DNA from: Planctomycetota bacterium
GTDB taxonomy: Bacteria > Planctomycetota > Phycisphaerae > Phycisphaerales > SM1A02
NCBI GenBank assembly: GCA_022568135.1
Contig: JADFFQ010000019.1
Coordinates: forward strand, 1-53,709
Length of the DNA: 53,709 nucleotides
Reading direction: 5' to 3'
Shown here one piece after another: positions 1 to 6,809 of the stretch. The position numbers were made by a program, and so were the translations under genes. The notes beneath the pieces are model-generated. The model searched no databases and was not told where the DNA came from. It worked only from the letters and a program-made list of their open reading frames with translations. Every line of letters begins with the position of its first letter. The first letter of the stretch is position 1.

Positions 1-292
1 CGCACACGAGATAGCCCGCCGCTTCAAGCCCCAGCGGATCATTCTCTTCGGCTCGCACGCTGACGGCGAGCCGGATGAAGATTCGGATGTTGACCTGCTG
101 GTGGTGATCGCGGATGGCGGCGATCCGGTTGAAAAGGCCGTCCAGATCCGCTGCGCGATCCCCCGCAGCTTCCCGCTTGACCTGATCGTGCGAAACCCGC
201 AAGACCTCCATTGGCGATTGGCAGAAAACGACTGCTTCACGCGCGAAATCGTGGAAAAGGGCCGAGTCCTGTATGAAGCGCAGCACCGGTGA
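1..292 (+). CDS. MNT-type nucleotidyltransferase, 5' end outside window
   Basis: The reading frame is open from base 2 and ends at 292, so the start codon lies upstream of the window. The visible 96 residues carry the minimal nucleotidyltransferase signature, FGSHADGEPDEDSDVDLLVV, which is the GS-x10-DxD pattern that binds metal and NTP in the pol-beta fold. Family knowledge: stand-alone MNT proteins are usually the antitoxin partner of a HEPN RNase and can adenylylate it. The next gene is a HEPN protein overlapping by 20 bp, the usual arrangement of such pairs. The first 127 bases are identical to bases 850-976 in the second MNT gene, after which the two diverge strongly. Confidence 0.85.
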   Translation, partial: AHEIARRFKPQRIILFGSHADGEPDEDSDVDLLVVIADGGDPVEKAVQIRCAIPRSFPLDLIVRNPQDLHWRLAENDCFTREIVEKGRVLYEAQHR

Positions 293-659
293 ATGGATCG
301 ACAAGGCCGAAGGCGACTATCGTTCAGCCGGCAAGCTCCTCGCCGGAGAATCGCCCGAGTGTGATCAGGTCTGCTTCTTTGCCCAGCAATGCGCAGAGAA
401 ATACATCAAGGCACTGCTCAACGAGCGGGATCGGTCGTTTCCGAAGACGCATGATCTGAAGGAACTCGTTGAACGCCTGAGCCCGCCAGATTCGGCATTG
501 GGCGATTTGAGGCCGCGGCTGGAGCGGCTGAGCCAATGGTCAATGTTGGTCCGCTATCCCGGTTTCTTTGCAAGTGCTGAAAATGCCCGCCAGGCAGTGA
601 ACACCGCAGCAGAAGTCCGCCGCGTCTGCCGCCACCACTTGGGGTTGGACGACGATTGA
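273..659 (+). CDS. HEPN-domain protein (putative toxin partner of upstream MNT)
   Basis: A 128-residue, mostly helical protein starting MKRSTGEWIDKAEGDYRSA. The segment FFAQQCAEKYIKALL is typical of the HEPN domain of small bacterial MNT/HEPN pairs, and the RDRSFPKTHDL segment fits the R-x4-6-H motif that forms the RNase site. The ATG overlaps the MNT gene by 20 bp, implying translational coupling. A homologue of the same length occurs at 1125. Assignment to a toxin-antitoxin or conflict role is by family; activity cannot be read from the sequence. Confidence 0.85.
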   Translation: MKRSTGEWIDKAEGDYRSAGKLLAGESPECDQVCFFAQQCAEKYIKALLNERDRSFPKTHDLKELVERLSPPDSALGDLRPRLERLSQWSMLVRYPGFFASAENARQAVNTAAEVRRVCRHHLGLDDD

Positions 660-676
660 CCAATGATTCGCGTTGA

Positions 677-811
677 TATCATCATGCCGCTGGATGTCTG
701 CGAGCACCGTTCAATCGCATCATCGAGTTCTTCGAGCGGCATATTGACAACCCCCGCCCGGCCCCGCAGATTCAATCGGAGCAACACGCAGGCGAGTTGT
801 TCCCGCGATAA
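677..811 (+). repeat. Copy 1 of conserved micro-ORF block NRIIEFFERHIDNPRPAP
   Basis: An open frame between stops at 674 and 809 encodes NRIIEFFERHIDNPRPAP at 713-766, followed by a unique tail ending ELFPR. There is no ATG in the frame; only alternative starts such as CTG at 698 are available. The block is 54 of 56 bases identical to copy 2 (2394-2449) and more diverged from copy 3 (2986-3039). The stop lies 9 bp before the ATG of the second MNT gene, so it could be a leader peptide or a remnant. No function is known to me. Confidence 0.5.
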
Positions 812-820
812 GATAACAGC

Positions 821-1153
821 ATGGTTGACCTCGCCGACATTCAGGCGTACGCACACGAGATAGCCCGCCGCTTCAAGCCCCAGCGGATCATTCTCTTCGG
901 CTCGCACGCTGACGGCGAGCCGGATGAAGATTCGGATGTTGACCTGCTGGTGGTGATCGCGGATGGCGGCGATCCGCTGGGGAAGGCCATGGAAATCTCG
1001 CGCGCGTTGCCCCATTACGGCTTCGCTCTGGACCTGATCGTGCGCGACCCGGATGTGCTGCAACGGCGGATCGAGCAGCACGACTGGTTCCTCATCGACA
1101 TCACCGAAAAGGGCCGGGTGCTCTATGAAGCCCAGCAGCCGCGAGTGGGTTGA
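821..1153 (+). CDS. MNT-type nucleotidyltransferase (second copy)
   Basis: A complete 110-residue minimal nucleotidyltransferase starting MVDLADIQAYAHEIARRF. It has GS-x10-DxD in the segment GSHADGEPDEDSDVDLLVV and a later LDLIVRD segment that fits the third acidic position of the fold. The start is an ATG 9 bp after the stop of the micro-ORF block. The centre is nucleotide-identical to the truncated copy at the window start over 127 bp, while the C-terminal half differs, which suggests recent gene conversion or duplication with domain shuffling. It overlaps the downstream HEPN gene by 29 bp and is probably its antitoxin. Confidence 0.88.
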   Translation: MVDLADIQAYAHEIARRFKPQRIILFGSHADGEPDEDSDVDLLVVIADGGDPLGKAMEISRALPHYGFALDLIVRDPDVLQRRIEQHDWFLIDITEKGRVLYEAQQPRVG

Positions 1154-1511
1154 CAAAGCCGAAGAGGACTACCGGCTGATGGATGCGGCAGGGGGGCTGG
1201 ACCCGCCGGCGTACGACGGCCTGTGTTTCCACGCCCAGCAGGCGGCCGAAAAGTACCTCAAGGCGGTGCTCGCCGAGCGGGTGACCCGGTTTCCCAAAGT
1301 GCACGACTTGACGCGGCTGCTCGATCTGATAGACCCGGCCATCAACGAGCTGACTGTAATGCGCGCCGATTTGGACGCCCTGTCGCGCCTCTCGGTCCAA
1401 GTGCGGTACCCGGGGTTCTCCGCCGATTCGGCAAAGGCCGAAGAAGCCGGTCGAATCGCGGCCACGGTCCGGCGAATCTGCCGTCGGGAACTAGGGCTGG
1501 AAGAAGGATGA
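1125..1511 (+). CDS. HEPN-domain protein (second copy)
   Basis: A 128-residue protein beginning MKPSSREWVDKAEEDYRLM, chosen from an ATG inside the end of the MNT gene because it aligns with the start of the first HEPN gene. It has the HEPN core CFHAQQAAEKYLKAVL and RVTRFPKVHDL, in which R and H are spaced for the HEPN RNase motif. Length and layout equal those of the pair at 101-659, but the protein sequence is diverged, so the two pairs may not cross-neutralise. The role as MNT-neutralised RNase toxin is inferred from the family. Confidence 0.87.
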   Translation: MKPSSREWVDKAEEDYRLMDAAGGLDPPAYDGLCFHAQQAAEKYLKAVLAERVTRFPKVHDLTRLLDLIDPAINELTVMRADLDALSRLSVQVRYPGFSADSAKAEEAGRIAATVRRICRRELGLEEG

Positions 1512-1562
1512 TGGTCCGCACCCGGGACCCTACCGACTGTCGATCAACAGGGAGTATGTCCT

Positions 1563-2297
1563 TTGGCCCAAGTGAACGTCGAAGACGCCATTGAAACGAT
1601 TCGCGGGCGGGTATTCCGCATTCAAACGATATGGCCGGGTGGCGGTCGAGTTGGAACGGCCTTTTACATCGCCGACTGTGTGCCGTCGGGGAACATCCTT
1701 ATCGCCACAGCGCGGCACTTACTCGAGTTCCCAGAGGGAGTAACCGTTCGCTGGCTGATCGAGCGCTTCGACGAGAATGGTCAGTGCCTCGGAGAGCTTC
1801 ACTTCAAGCATGACGATTCACAGGTCGAATCGCGTCCGTATCGCTACTACAAGCACGCGGATGTGGGCTACTGCGTCTTTCCACGCTCATCCGAGCGCGC
1901 AGGGCAGCTAGTGCCGCCCAATCTGAAAGCGCTTCGCGTCATGCACGAGAGCCTACGGCTGACACCTGGAACGCGCGTTGGTTGGGCCGGTTTCCCTGGG
2001 CAGGTCGAGCAGTATTTTCGCCGGCCGTTGATCTGCTGCTTCGCGGGCACTGTGTCTGCGTGGTATGCCGAGGGCAGCCGTGGTCTTTACATCGTGGATG
2101 GGCACAACGCACGCGGTGTGAGCGGCGGGCCGGTGTGGCACTATCCGGAGGACCGGCCAGCGCCCGAGGTGGCGGGCATCGTATCCGGCTATGGGCTGGG
2201 TGAACAGGACATGCCCGGCTTCTGCGTCTTCGAGCCCATCAACCCTATCATCAGTTTCCTGAAGGCAAACTATGGTCCAGGTCGGTCCGAGCGGTAA
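1563..2297 (+). CDS. Stand-alone trypsin-like serine peptidase domain protein
   Basis: A 244-residue protein with no signal peptide. A trypsin-fold catalytic triad is readable: His52 in ATARHLLE, Asp100 in KHADVGYCVF, and Ser187 in GVSGGPVW, preceded by GTAFYIAD, the usual first strand. The start is probably TTG at 1563 with GGGAG about ten bases upstream; GTG at 1572 is an alternative. It follows two MNT/HEPN pairs on the same strand. Cytoplasmic stand-alone trypsin-like domains are known in bacterial conflict and defence modules, so a role as effector is possible, but it could also be a housekeeping peptidase. The micro-ORF copy 2 lies just downstream. Confidence 0.8.
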   Translation: MAQVNVEDAIETIRGRVFRIQTIWPGGGRVGTAFYIADCVPSGNILIATARHLLEFPEGVTVRWLIERFDENGQCLGELHFKHDDSQVESRPYRYYKHADVGYCVFPRSSERAGQLVPPNLKALRVMHESLRLTPGTRVGWAGFPGQVEQYFRRPLICCFAGTVSAWYAEGSRGLYIVDGHNARGVSGGPVWHYPEDRPAPEVAGIVSGYGLGEQDMPGFCVFEPINPIISFLKANYGPGRSER

Positions 2298-2383
2298 CCG
2301 GCAGTGTCGCTCCATGGCTCGGTAGGAGGTTGGGGCTCGACGCCGGGCACGATCTTTCGCGCACCGGCGACCCGACGCAGCGC

Positions 2384-2470
2384 ATGGACCGCCTCAATCG
2401 CATCATCGAGTTCTTCGAGCGGCATATCGACAACCCGCGCCCGGCCCCGCGCATCTCCGCTGTCGAATAG
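2384..2470 (+). CDS. Micro-ORF copy 2, 28 residues, NRIIEFFERHIDNPRPAP family
   Basis: ATG at 2384 starts a 28-residue frame, MDRLN followed by the conserved RIIEFFERHIDNPRPAP block and the tail RISAVE. The frame is also open upstream of the ATG as far back as the end of the peptidase gene, so a longer product or a C-terminal remnant is possible. Compared with copy 1 the block differs only at two third-codon positions (ATT/ATC and CCC/CCG), which is what one expects of a translated sequence. I recognise no domain in it. Confidence 0.45.
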   Translation: MDRLNRIIEFFERHIDNPRPAPRISAVE

Positions 2471-2498
2471 GAAAGCAGGTCGGCCTATGAACCCTGGT

Positions 2499-2966
2499 CT
2501 AAGAGGAGGATGAACTGCTGATGGGCGGTTTTCGAAGGGCAACGGGTGATGCCTTGCCACATTCGGGGCAACGGATGCAGCTTCCCTCATGGTCGAGGCC
2601 GGTCAAGGAGTACCCGCACCAAAAGCAGGCCGGGGAGAATAGGTGGTGCTGAATTTGCCGTCGCAGTAGCAGACGCCGTAAAGACATGGCGACGACTGTA
2701 GCCAGGATGATGCCAATCCCAAAGCCGAGCGAAAGTGCCACGATGTGGCCGAGAATACCTTGCCGATGCAGGAATCCAAGCAAGTCAAATCTCGTCTGCT
2801 CGAGAAATTCAGTTCCAAGACCGAAAAAAACCATCCACGCGCAGATCGCAACGAGTCCCGCAGTAGAAGGCACCCAGCGAACGGTCGGCTTGCGTTTGTC
2901 GATTGCCCCTATGAGCTGCCTCGACTCGGCTTCAGAAAGGCCCGTGAGTCTCGCGAGGCTGGTCAT
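2499..2966 (-). CDS. Small membrane protein with C-terminal zinc ribbon
   Basis: A 155-residue protein starting MTSLARLTGLSEAESRQLIG. Two hydrophobic spans are visible, roughly residues 34-51 and 74-93, followed by a basic RRLLLRRQ stop-transfer stretch. The C-terminal part has the cysteine pattern CFWC...CIRCPEC, a small zinc-ribbon-like cluster, and then a terminal run of serines. This plan, two helices plus a terminal zinc ribbon, is common among uncharacterised planctomycete proteins. The ATG at 2966 is inferred from the start of good amino-acid composition; the frame extends further upstream through the micro-ORF copy 3 region. Function unknown. Confidence 0.65.
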   Translation of the reverse strand: MTSLARLTGLSEAESRQLIGAIDKRKPTVRWVPSTAGLVAICAWMVFFGLGTEFLEQTRFDLLGFLHRQGILGHIVALSLGFGIGIILATVVAMSLRRLLLRRQIQHHLFSPACFWCGYSLTGLDHEGSCIRCPECGKASPVALRKPPISSSSSS

Positions 2967-3060
2967 GTTAGAATTGCCAAATCTGAATCGCATCATCGAG
3001 TTCTTCGACCAGCATATTGATAATCCGCGGCCCGCGCCGACCCTGGCAGATAGCGAGTGA
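2965..3060 (+). CDS. Micro-ORF copy 3, 31 residues, NRIIEFFDQHIDNPRPAP variant
   Basis: ATG at 2965 gives MLELPNL, then NRIIEFFDQHIDNPRPAP, then TLADSE and a stop. It starts head-to-head with the minus-strand zinc-ribbon gene, overlapping it by two bases. Relative to copy 1 there are eight base differences in the 54-base block and seven are at third codon positions; only E-to-D and R-to-Q change the peptide. That pattern argues for selection on the encoded peptide rather than on the DNA. It precedes the tRNA-Ala gene by 120 bp. Confidence 0.5.
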   Translation: MLELPNLNRIIEFFDQHIDNPRPAPTLADSE

Positions 3061-3183
3061 CGGCGAGCTGCGATTGGCCAGGCCAAGCGTGCCACGTCAT
3101 GGAAAGCAGCGAGGCTTGAACGGCTGCCGGTTTGGGATATCCTTTGGGCCTTGAGCGCGGGCCGAGCGCCCGCAGACCAACAT

Positions 3184-3256
<73 letters not shown>

Positions 3257-3364
3257 CTTTCCAAGTAACAGTACAGGAGAGCGGTCGCCTCAGGCGCCAG
3301 ATCGTGGTCTCCTGATGGGTGTTCCGACCGTTGAGGTTCGTGAGCCGGGGGCGGGAGGTGCAGA

Positions 3365-3595
3365 ATGCGATGGACCGTAGTCCTCGTTCTTCTTCTGGTC
3401 GGATGCGAGCAGGAGGCGCCGTCGTCGGCTCCCTCAACACTTGAAGACGCGCTTGCGGCGAATTACTACGCGCCGTGGTCCGTGGAAGATCATGGAACGG
3501 GCGTGTACTTCATATCCATGAAAGGGATCTGGTATCTGAAAGACGGCGTGGCAACCCGTGTTGTTGAGGCGGAGGGTGGCGAAGGTCCACCGTGA
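3365..3595 (+). CDS. Small putative lipoprotein
   Basis: A 76-residue protein starting MRWTVVLVLLLVGCEQEAPS. The short hydrophobic leader ending in LLVGC is a lipobox, with cleavage before Cys14, so the mature protein would be a lipid-anchored peptide of about 63 residues. The rest (ANYYAPWSVEDHGTGVYFISMKGIWYLKDG) looks folded but matches nothing I know. A purine-rich GGGAGGTGCAGA precedes the ATG as ribosome binding site. It lies inside the ~1 kb segment bounded by the tRNA-Ala gene and its 3' fragment, so it may be cargo of a decayed integrated element. Confidence 0.7.
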   Translation: MRWTVVLVLLLVGCEQEAPSSAPSTLEDALAANYYAPWSVEDHGTGVYFISMKGIWYLKDGVATRVVEAEGGEGPP

Positions 3596-3663
3596 AAAGG
3601 CGAATTGTGCTGGGGCTTGGGGCGACGCTCTTGGTCGGCGGCCGGGGGGTGTGGTTCGGATAG
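3592..3663 (+). CDS. Tiny coupled ORF, possibly frameshifted exported peptide
   Basis: GTG at 3592 overlaps the stop of the lipoprotein gene as GTGA and encodes 23 residues beginning MKRRIVLGLGATLLVGG, a good signal-peptide or membrane-helix sequence, before a stop at 3661. The stop follows a run of six G (3645-3650). Inserting one G would keep the frame open to 3772 and add a charged tail, so this may be a longer gene broken by a homopolymer frameshift, or a sequencing error. Low certainty. Confidence 0.3.
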   Translation: MKRRIVLGLGATLLVGGRGVWFG

Positions 3664-3793
3664 GCGACACACCCTCGAAGACCGTCCGCCGTCCCGCCGA
3701 TCCGCGCATTGAGGCCGCTACGATCCGGCGGGTGCTTGCCGAACGTAGTCGGATGGCTTTGGGCGTCGGCTAGGGCGCGGAGCTGGTGACCGA

Positions 3794-4000
3794 TCAGGCG
3801 GCCTTGGAATGCGACTGAGCCTTCTGCGACTCTTCGGCGAGCTGTTGCACGATCGCCTCGCCGACGTGGTAGATGACGACCGACAGCTCACGGATCACGT
3901 CTTCGACCGGATTCATGGCCACCTTACGGGTGCTGAGTTTGGCAAGCTTATCAACGTGTATCTTAGCGAAATCCATCGATACCTTTGCATTCTCATTCAT
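3794..4000 (-). CDS. Small helical protein of unknown function
   Basis: A 68-residue protein, MNENAKVSMDFAKIHVDKLAKL at the start and rich in Ala, Val, Lys and Glu; no membrane segment or cysteine. The predicted character is amphipathic helix throughout, for example VIRELSVVIYHVGEAIVQQLAEE. The start is supported by an excellent Shine-Dalgarno, AAGGAG, nine bases before the ATG, better than most genes here. It sits in the tRNA-bounded segment. I do not recognise the family; a small regulatory or structural helix protein is possible. Confidence 0.6.
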   Translation of the reverse strand: MNENAKVSMDFAKIHVDKLAKLSTRKVAMNPVEDVIRELSVVIYHVGEAIVQQLAEESQKAQSHSKAA

Positions 4001-4422
4001 GGTGCATAGCTCCTTGGATTGTGCATCATCGACGTGCGCCGGAGACGCCTTGACAGGATGTTGGACATCCGGACACCATCACCGCAAGTCCCAGCCGACC
4101 GGCGATTCTCCGAACGTGCGTGCCGCATCAATGTAGAGGTCAATCTGTGGGGGGTATCGAGGATTTGCCGCAGAGCCGCAGCATGCGAACAGCCGACGTC
4201 CACGAAATACCTAGTACTGAAGTCTCATCTCGCCGGCTGCAAACTTGCATGGCATGAAAGAGGTCGTCAGTTCAAGCCCGACCGGCTCCACTTGATGAAG
4301 AAGGCCGCTGAGTTGAGTCACCGGCCGTTTGTCATGTAAGGGAGCGTCAATTGAGTTGATCGCAGATTCGTCTGACGCGTAGGTTTCGTTGGACATTCAC
4401 CCCCCAAGCACCACAACGTACC
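4001..4422. other. Gene-poor stretch holding the tRNA fragment
   Basis: No convincing gene is seen in these 422 bases. The first part carries the Shine-Dalgarno of the minus-strand gene ending at 4000, and 4243-4293 is the decayed tRNA-Ala 3' half described separately. The remainder shows no palindrome or coding bias that I can support. Confidence 0.5.
4243..4293 (+). repeat. Decayed tRNA-Ala 3'-half copy (possible att remnant)
   Basis: From the anticodon stem onward, this matches bases 3209-3259 of the tRNA-Ala gene at about 44 of 51 positions, including TTGCATGGCATG, AGAGGTCGTC and GGCTCCACTT. The 5' half of a tRNA is missing, and changes in the anticodon stem and T arm break pairing, so it is not a functional tRNA. 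A direct repeat of a tRNA 3' end about 1 kb away is the classic footprint of site-specific integration by a tyrosine recombinase into a tRNA gene. Confidence 0.75.
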
Positions 4423-5520
4423 TCACTCACACGGGCCCCAGTTGCCCAGCAGCTCGAGAAAGTCTGACACGCCAACGTCGCCGTTGCCGTCGAAGTCGGC
4501 TGGATGCCCCTTGTTCGACCCCCAGGCGCCCAGCAAGATGAGCAGATCCCCAACGCCAATGTCGTTGTTGCGGTCGAGGTCCCAGGGGCACGGGATCACA
4601 CGGAACTTCTGCACGCGATGGTTGCTCGAGTCGGCCACGTAAACGAATCCATCTCCACTCGCTCTCACGCCGTAGGGCAAGTTGAATTGACCTTCGCCCG
4701 TGCCGAACGATCCCCACTTTGTTATGAACGCTCCGATTCCCGTGAACCTCTGCATGCGATGGAGGTTGCGGTCTGCAACATAGACGTTTCCAAACTCATC
4801 TGTTGAGAGACCGCGCGGGAAGTTGAACTGGCCATCTCCGGCGCCGGAGGAACCCCACGAGGTGATGAAGCCGCCATCGTTGGTAAACTTCTGAATCCGC
4901 GGGCTACTGTCACCGACGAAGACGTTGTCCTGTAAGTCGATCGCTACGCCGTTCGTGCCGGTGAACTCTCCATCTCCGGTGCCGGTTGTTCCCCAAGCCA
5001 TGATGAAGGTTCCGTCGCCTGTGAACTTCTGGACACGATTCTGGTTCCGGTCGGCGACGAAGACATTTCCCTTGCTGTCTACCGCGAGGCCGTGGGTATG
5101 CTGGAACTGTCCGTCACCGTTGCCGAAGGATCCCCAGGTCGTCACGAACACGCCATCGGTCGTGAATTTCTGAACGCGGTGGTTGCCGGTCTCTGCGACG
5201 TAGATGTGGCCCTTAGGACCGATGCCGACCCCGTGGGGATGGTTAAACTGCCCTTCTCCAGCCCCGAAGGAGCCCCATGTCAAAAGGAAATCCCCCTCGC
5301 TGGTGAATTTCTGGACGCGATTGTTGCCGGTATCGACGACGTAGACGTTGCCCTCGTCGTCGACCTCGATCCCGTGCGGCCCCGAGAACTGGCCTTCCCC
5401 GGCACCGTTCGAACCCCATTGGAACATGAACTCCGGGGGCGGGTCGCCCCCGGCCAACGCGTTGCTGGGAAGCAAAGCGCAGCAAAGAGCAATGCTCCAG
5501 GCTTGTGTCGAAACGCCCAT
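4423..5520 (-). CDS. Secreted NHL-repeat beta-propeller with GC-type dockerin tail
   Basis: A 365-residue protein with an N-terminal signal peptide (MGVSTQAWSIALCCALLPSNALAGG). It has six tandem NHL repeats of about 47 residues, each with a version of WGSxGxGDGQFxxPxGVAxD followed by GNVYVADxxNxRVQKF, predicted to close a six-bladed propeller. The C-terminus has two calcium-loop motifs, DLDRNNDIGVGDLLILLGAWG and DFDGNGDVGVSDFLELLGNWG, ending GPCE, the 'GC-type' dockerin-like tail common in planctomycetes. The start is the ATG at 5520 with AGGAGG seven bases upstream; the frame runs further but that part lacks sense. Probably extracellular or cell-surface; the ligand is unknown. Confidence 0.9.
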   Translation of the reverse strand: MGVSTQAWSIALCCALLPSNALAGGDPPPEFMFQWGSNGAGEGQFSGPHGIEVDDEGNVYVVDTGNNRVQKFTSEGDFLLTWGSFGAGEGQFNHPHGVGIGPKGHIYVAETGNHRVQKFTTDGVFVTTWGSFGNGDGQFQHTHGLAVDSKGNVFVADRNQNRVQKFTGDGTFIMAWGTTGTGDGEFTGTNGVAIDLQDNVFVGDSSPRIQKFTNDGGFITSWGSSGAGDGQFNFPRGLSTDEFGNVYVADRNLHRMQRFTGIGAFITKWGSFGTGEGQFNLPYGVRASGDGFVYVADSSNHRVQKFRVIPCPWDLDRNNDIGVGDLLILLGAWGSNKGHPADFDGNGDVGVSDFLELLGNWGPCE

Positions 5521-5697
5521 CGAACGCCTCCTACCTAAATCGAAGTGATATCCGGTCATTTCGATCATAACCGCCAATTGACGTGCCAAACAAAGGAAAT
5601 CTTCAAACGGACTGCGTGGCGGCCGGAACAGGGCGTTCATGGCCGAATTGGAGGTGCCGGTCGCCGCCTTCGTGCCGGAAGAGCCCTCACCCCTACG

Positions 5698-5718
5698 CCC
5701 TCTCCCGGGAGGAGAGGG
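5698..5718. repeat. Palindrome in intergenic space, possible terminator or REP-like element
   Basis: CCCTCTCC and GGAGAGGG form an 8-bp perfect stem around a 5-base loop. It lies 17 bp downstream of the minus-strand hydrolase stop. There is no T run, so an intrinsic terminator is doubtful. The flanking CCCTCACCCCTACG context resembles dispersed intergenic palindromes seen in many genomes. Confidence 0.45.
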
Positions 5719-5734
5719 GGACAAGAACGGCAGG

Positions 5735-6646
5735 CTAGTTCTTCGTCATCCCGTCGTAGACGATGCCGATCCAGACGTCCGGCTTCATGAAACCGCCGCC
5801 CCAATCGGCGTCGAACTCGGCGCTCGGCTCGGTGTCGATCACTTCGTCGCGCGTCATGCCTGCATCAACCAGCGAACGCACACGATCGCGCACCGCTTGT
5901 AGCACTTCGCGGTATGCACGCAGGTCGTCCGCGTCGGCCAATTCGCCGTGCCCCGGGATGATCTTCGTTTGATCGTTACACAACTTCAGCGCCGTATCGG
6001 CCGCTGCGATCATGCCGTCGATCGAACCGCCGCTGGAGACATCGATGAAGGGGTACATCCCCTTGAAGAACGTATCACCCATATGCAACACGTTGGCGTG
6101 GCGGAAGTGAATGATCGAGTCGCCATCGGTATGCGCGGGATCAACATGGAATACGTGTACATCATCTCCGTTCCAATGGAAGTTCATTTCATCCGTGAAC
6201 GTCACAACTGGAAGCGCTGCTTCAGGTGAAGCCGGCACTCTGCGATTGAATGCAGCCATAAACTGTTCAGTGCTCATGCGCTTCCGAACGTTCTCATGGG
6301 CGATGATCACAGCGCCGATCTTTTTCATATTCTCGTTGCCGCCGGTGTGGTCGCCGTGCCAATGTGTATTGACGATGAATCGCACGGGTTCATCCGTCAT
6401 CTTTTTGATGGCCGAGAGAATCTTTTCACTGAGTTCCTTGTATTGATCGTCGATGACGAATGCGCCGTCTTCGCCGATGGACAGGCCGATGTTTCCGCCC
6501 GAGCCGACGAGCATGTAGACGTTCTCGGCGACTTTGACGGTCTTGATCTGGACGTCGTCGAATCGGCCTTGGGCGAAGGCTGTTAGGGTTAGTGCGTAGC
6601 TGACGAGTATTGCCAGCGTGACTTGACGTGCGGTTATCCTGTTCAT
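5735..6646 (-). CDS. Periplasmic metallo-beta-lactamase-fold hydrolase
   Basis: A 303-residue protein with signal peptide MNRITARQVTLAILVSYALTLTAFA. The zinc-site motif HxHxDH is present as THWHGDHTGG, with further ligands His in the VDPAHTDGDS segment, Asp in HMGDTFF and His in IIPGHGE, so the binuclear metal site looks complete. The lack of a substrate-specific extra domain leaves the function open; subfamily B3-like lactamases, quinoprotein-associated hydrolases and lactonases all share this core. It stands alone between two unrelated genes, read toward the dockerin propeller gene. Export to the periplasm is inferred from the signal peptide. Confidence 0.88.
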   Translation of the reverse strand: MNRITARQVTLAILVSYALTLTAFAQGRFDDVQIKTVKVAENVYMLVGSGGNIGLSIGEDGAFVIDDQYKELSEKILSAIKKMTDEPVRFIVNTHWHGDHTGGNENMKKIGAVIIAHENVRKRMSTEQFMAAFNRRVPASPEAALPVVTFTDEMNFHWNGDDVHVFHVDPAHTDGDSIIHFRHANVLHMGDTFFKGMYPFIDVSSGGSIDGMIAAADTALKLCNDQTKIIPGHGELADADDLRAYREVLQAVRDRVRSLVDAGMTRDEVIDTEPSAEFDADWGGGFMKPDVWIGIVYDGMTKN

Positions 6647-6809
6647 GGCTTTCTCCAGAGGATCAATGAGTGTGGGGGAAGATCGGTCGAGGCATTATCG
6701 CGTCAAACGCCCGCCGATGCCAACACCCGAGCCTCGGCAAGGTTGCTCGCGGCTCTTTCGGGTGAGGGCGGGCGGCGGTACACTCGGCCCCGCAAACGGA
6801 GGTGAACCC

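Noticed and set aside
554-1156. Long minus-strand open frame across the MNT/HEPN pairs
   Set aside because: It is antisense to the MNT gene with its GS-x10-DxD motif, and its composition is that of a shadow frame; the peptide itself has no domain.
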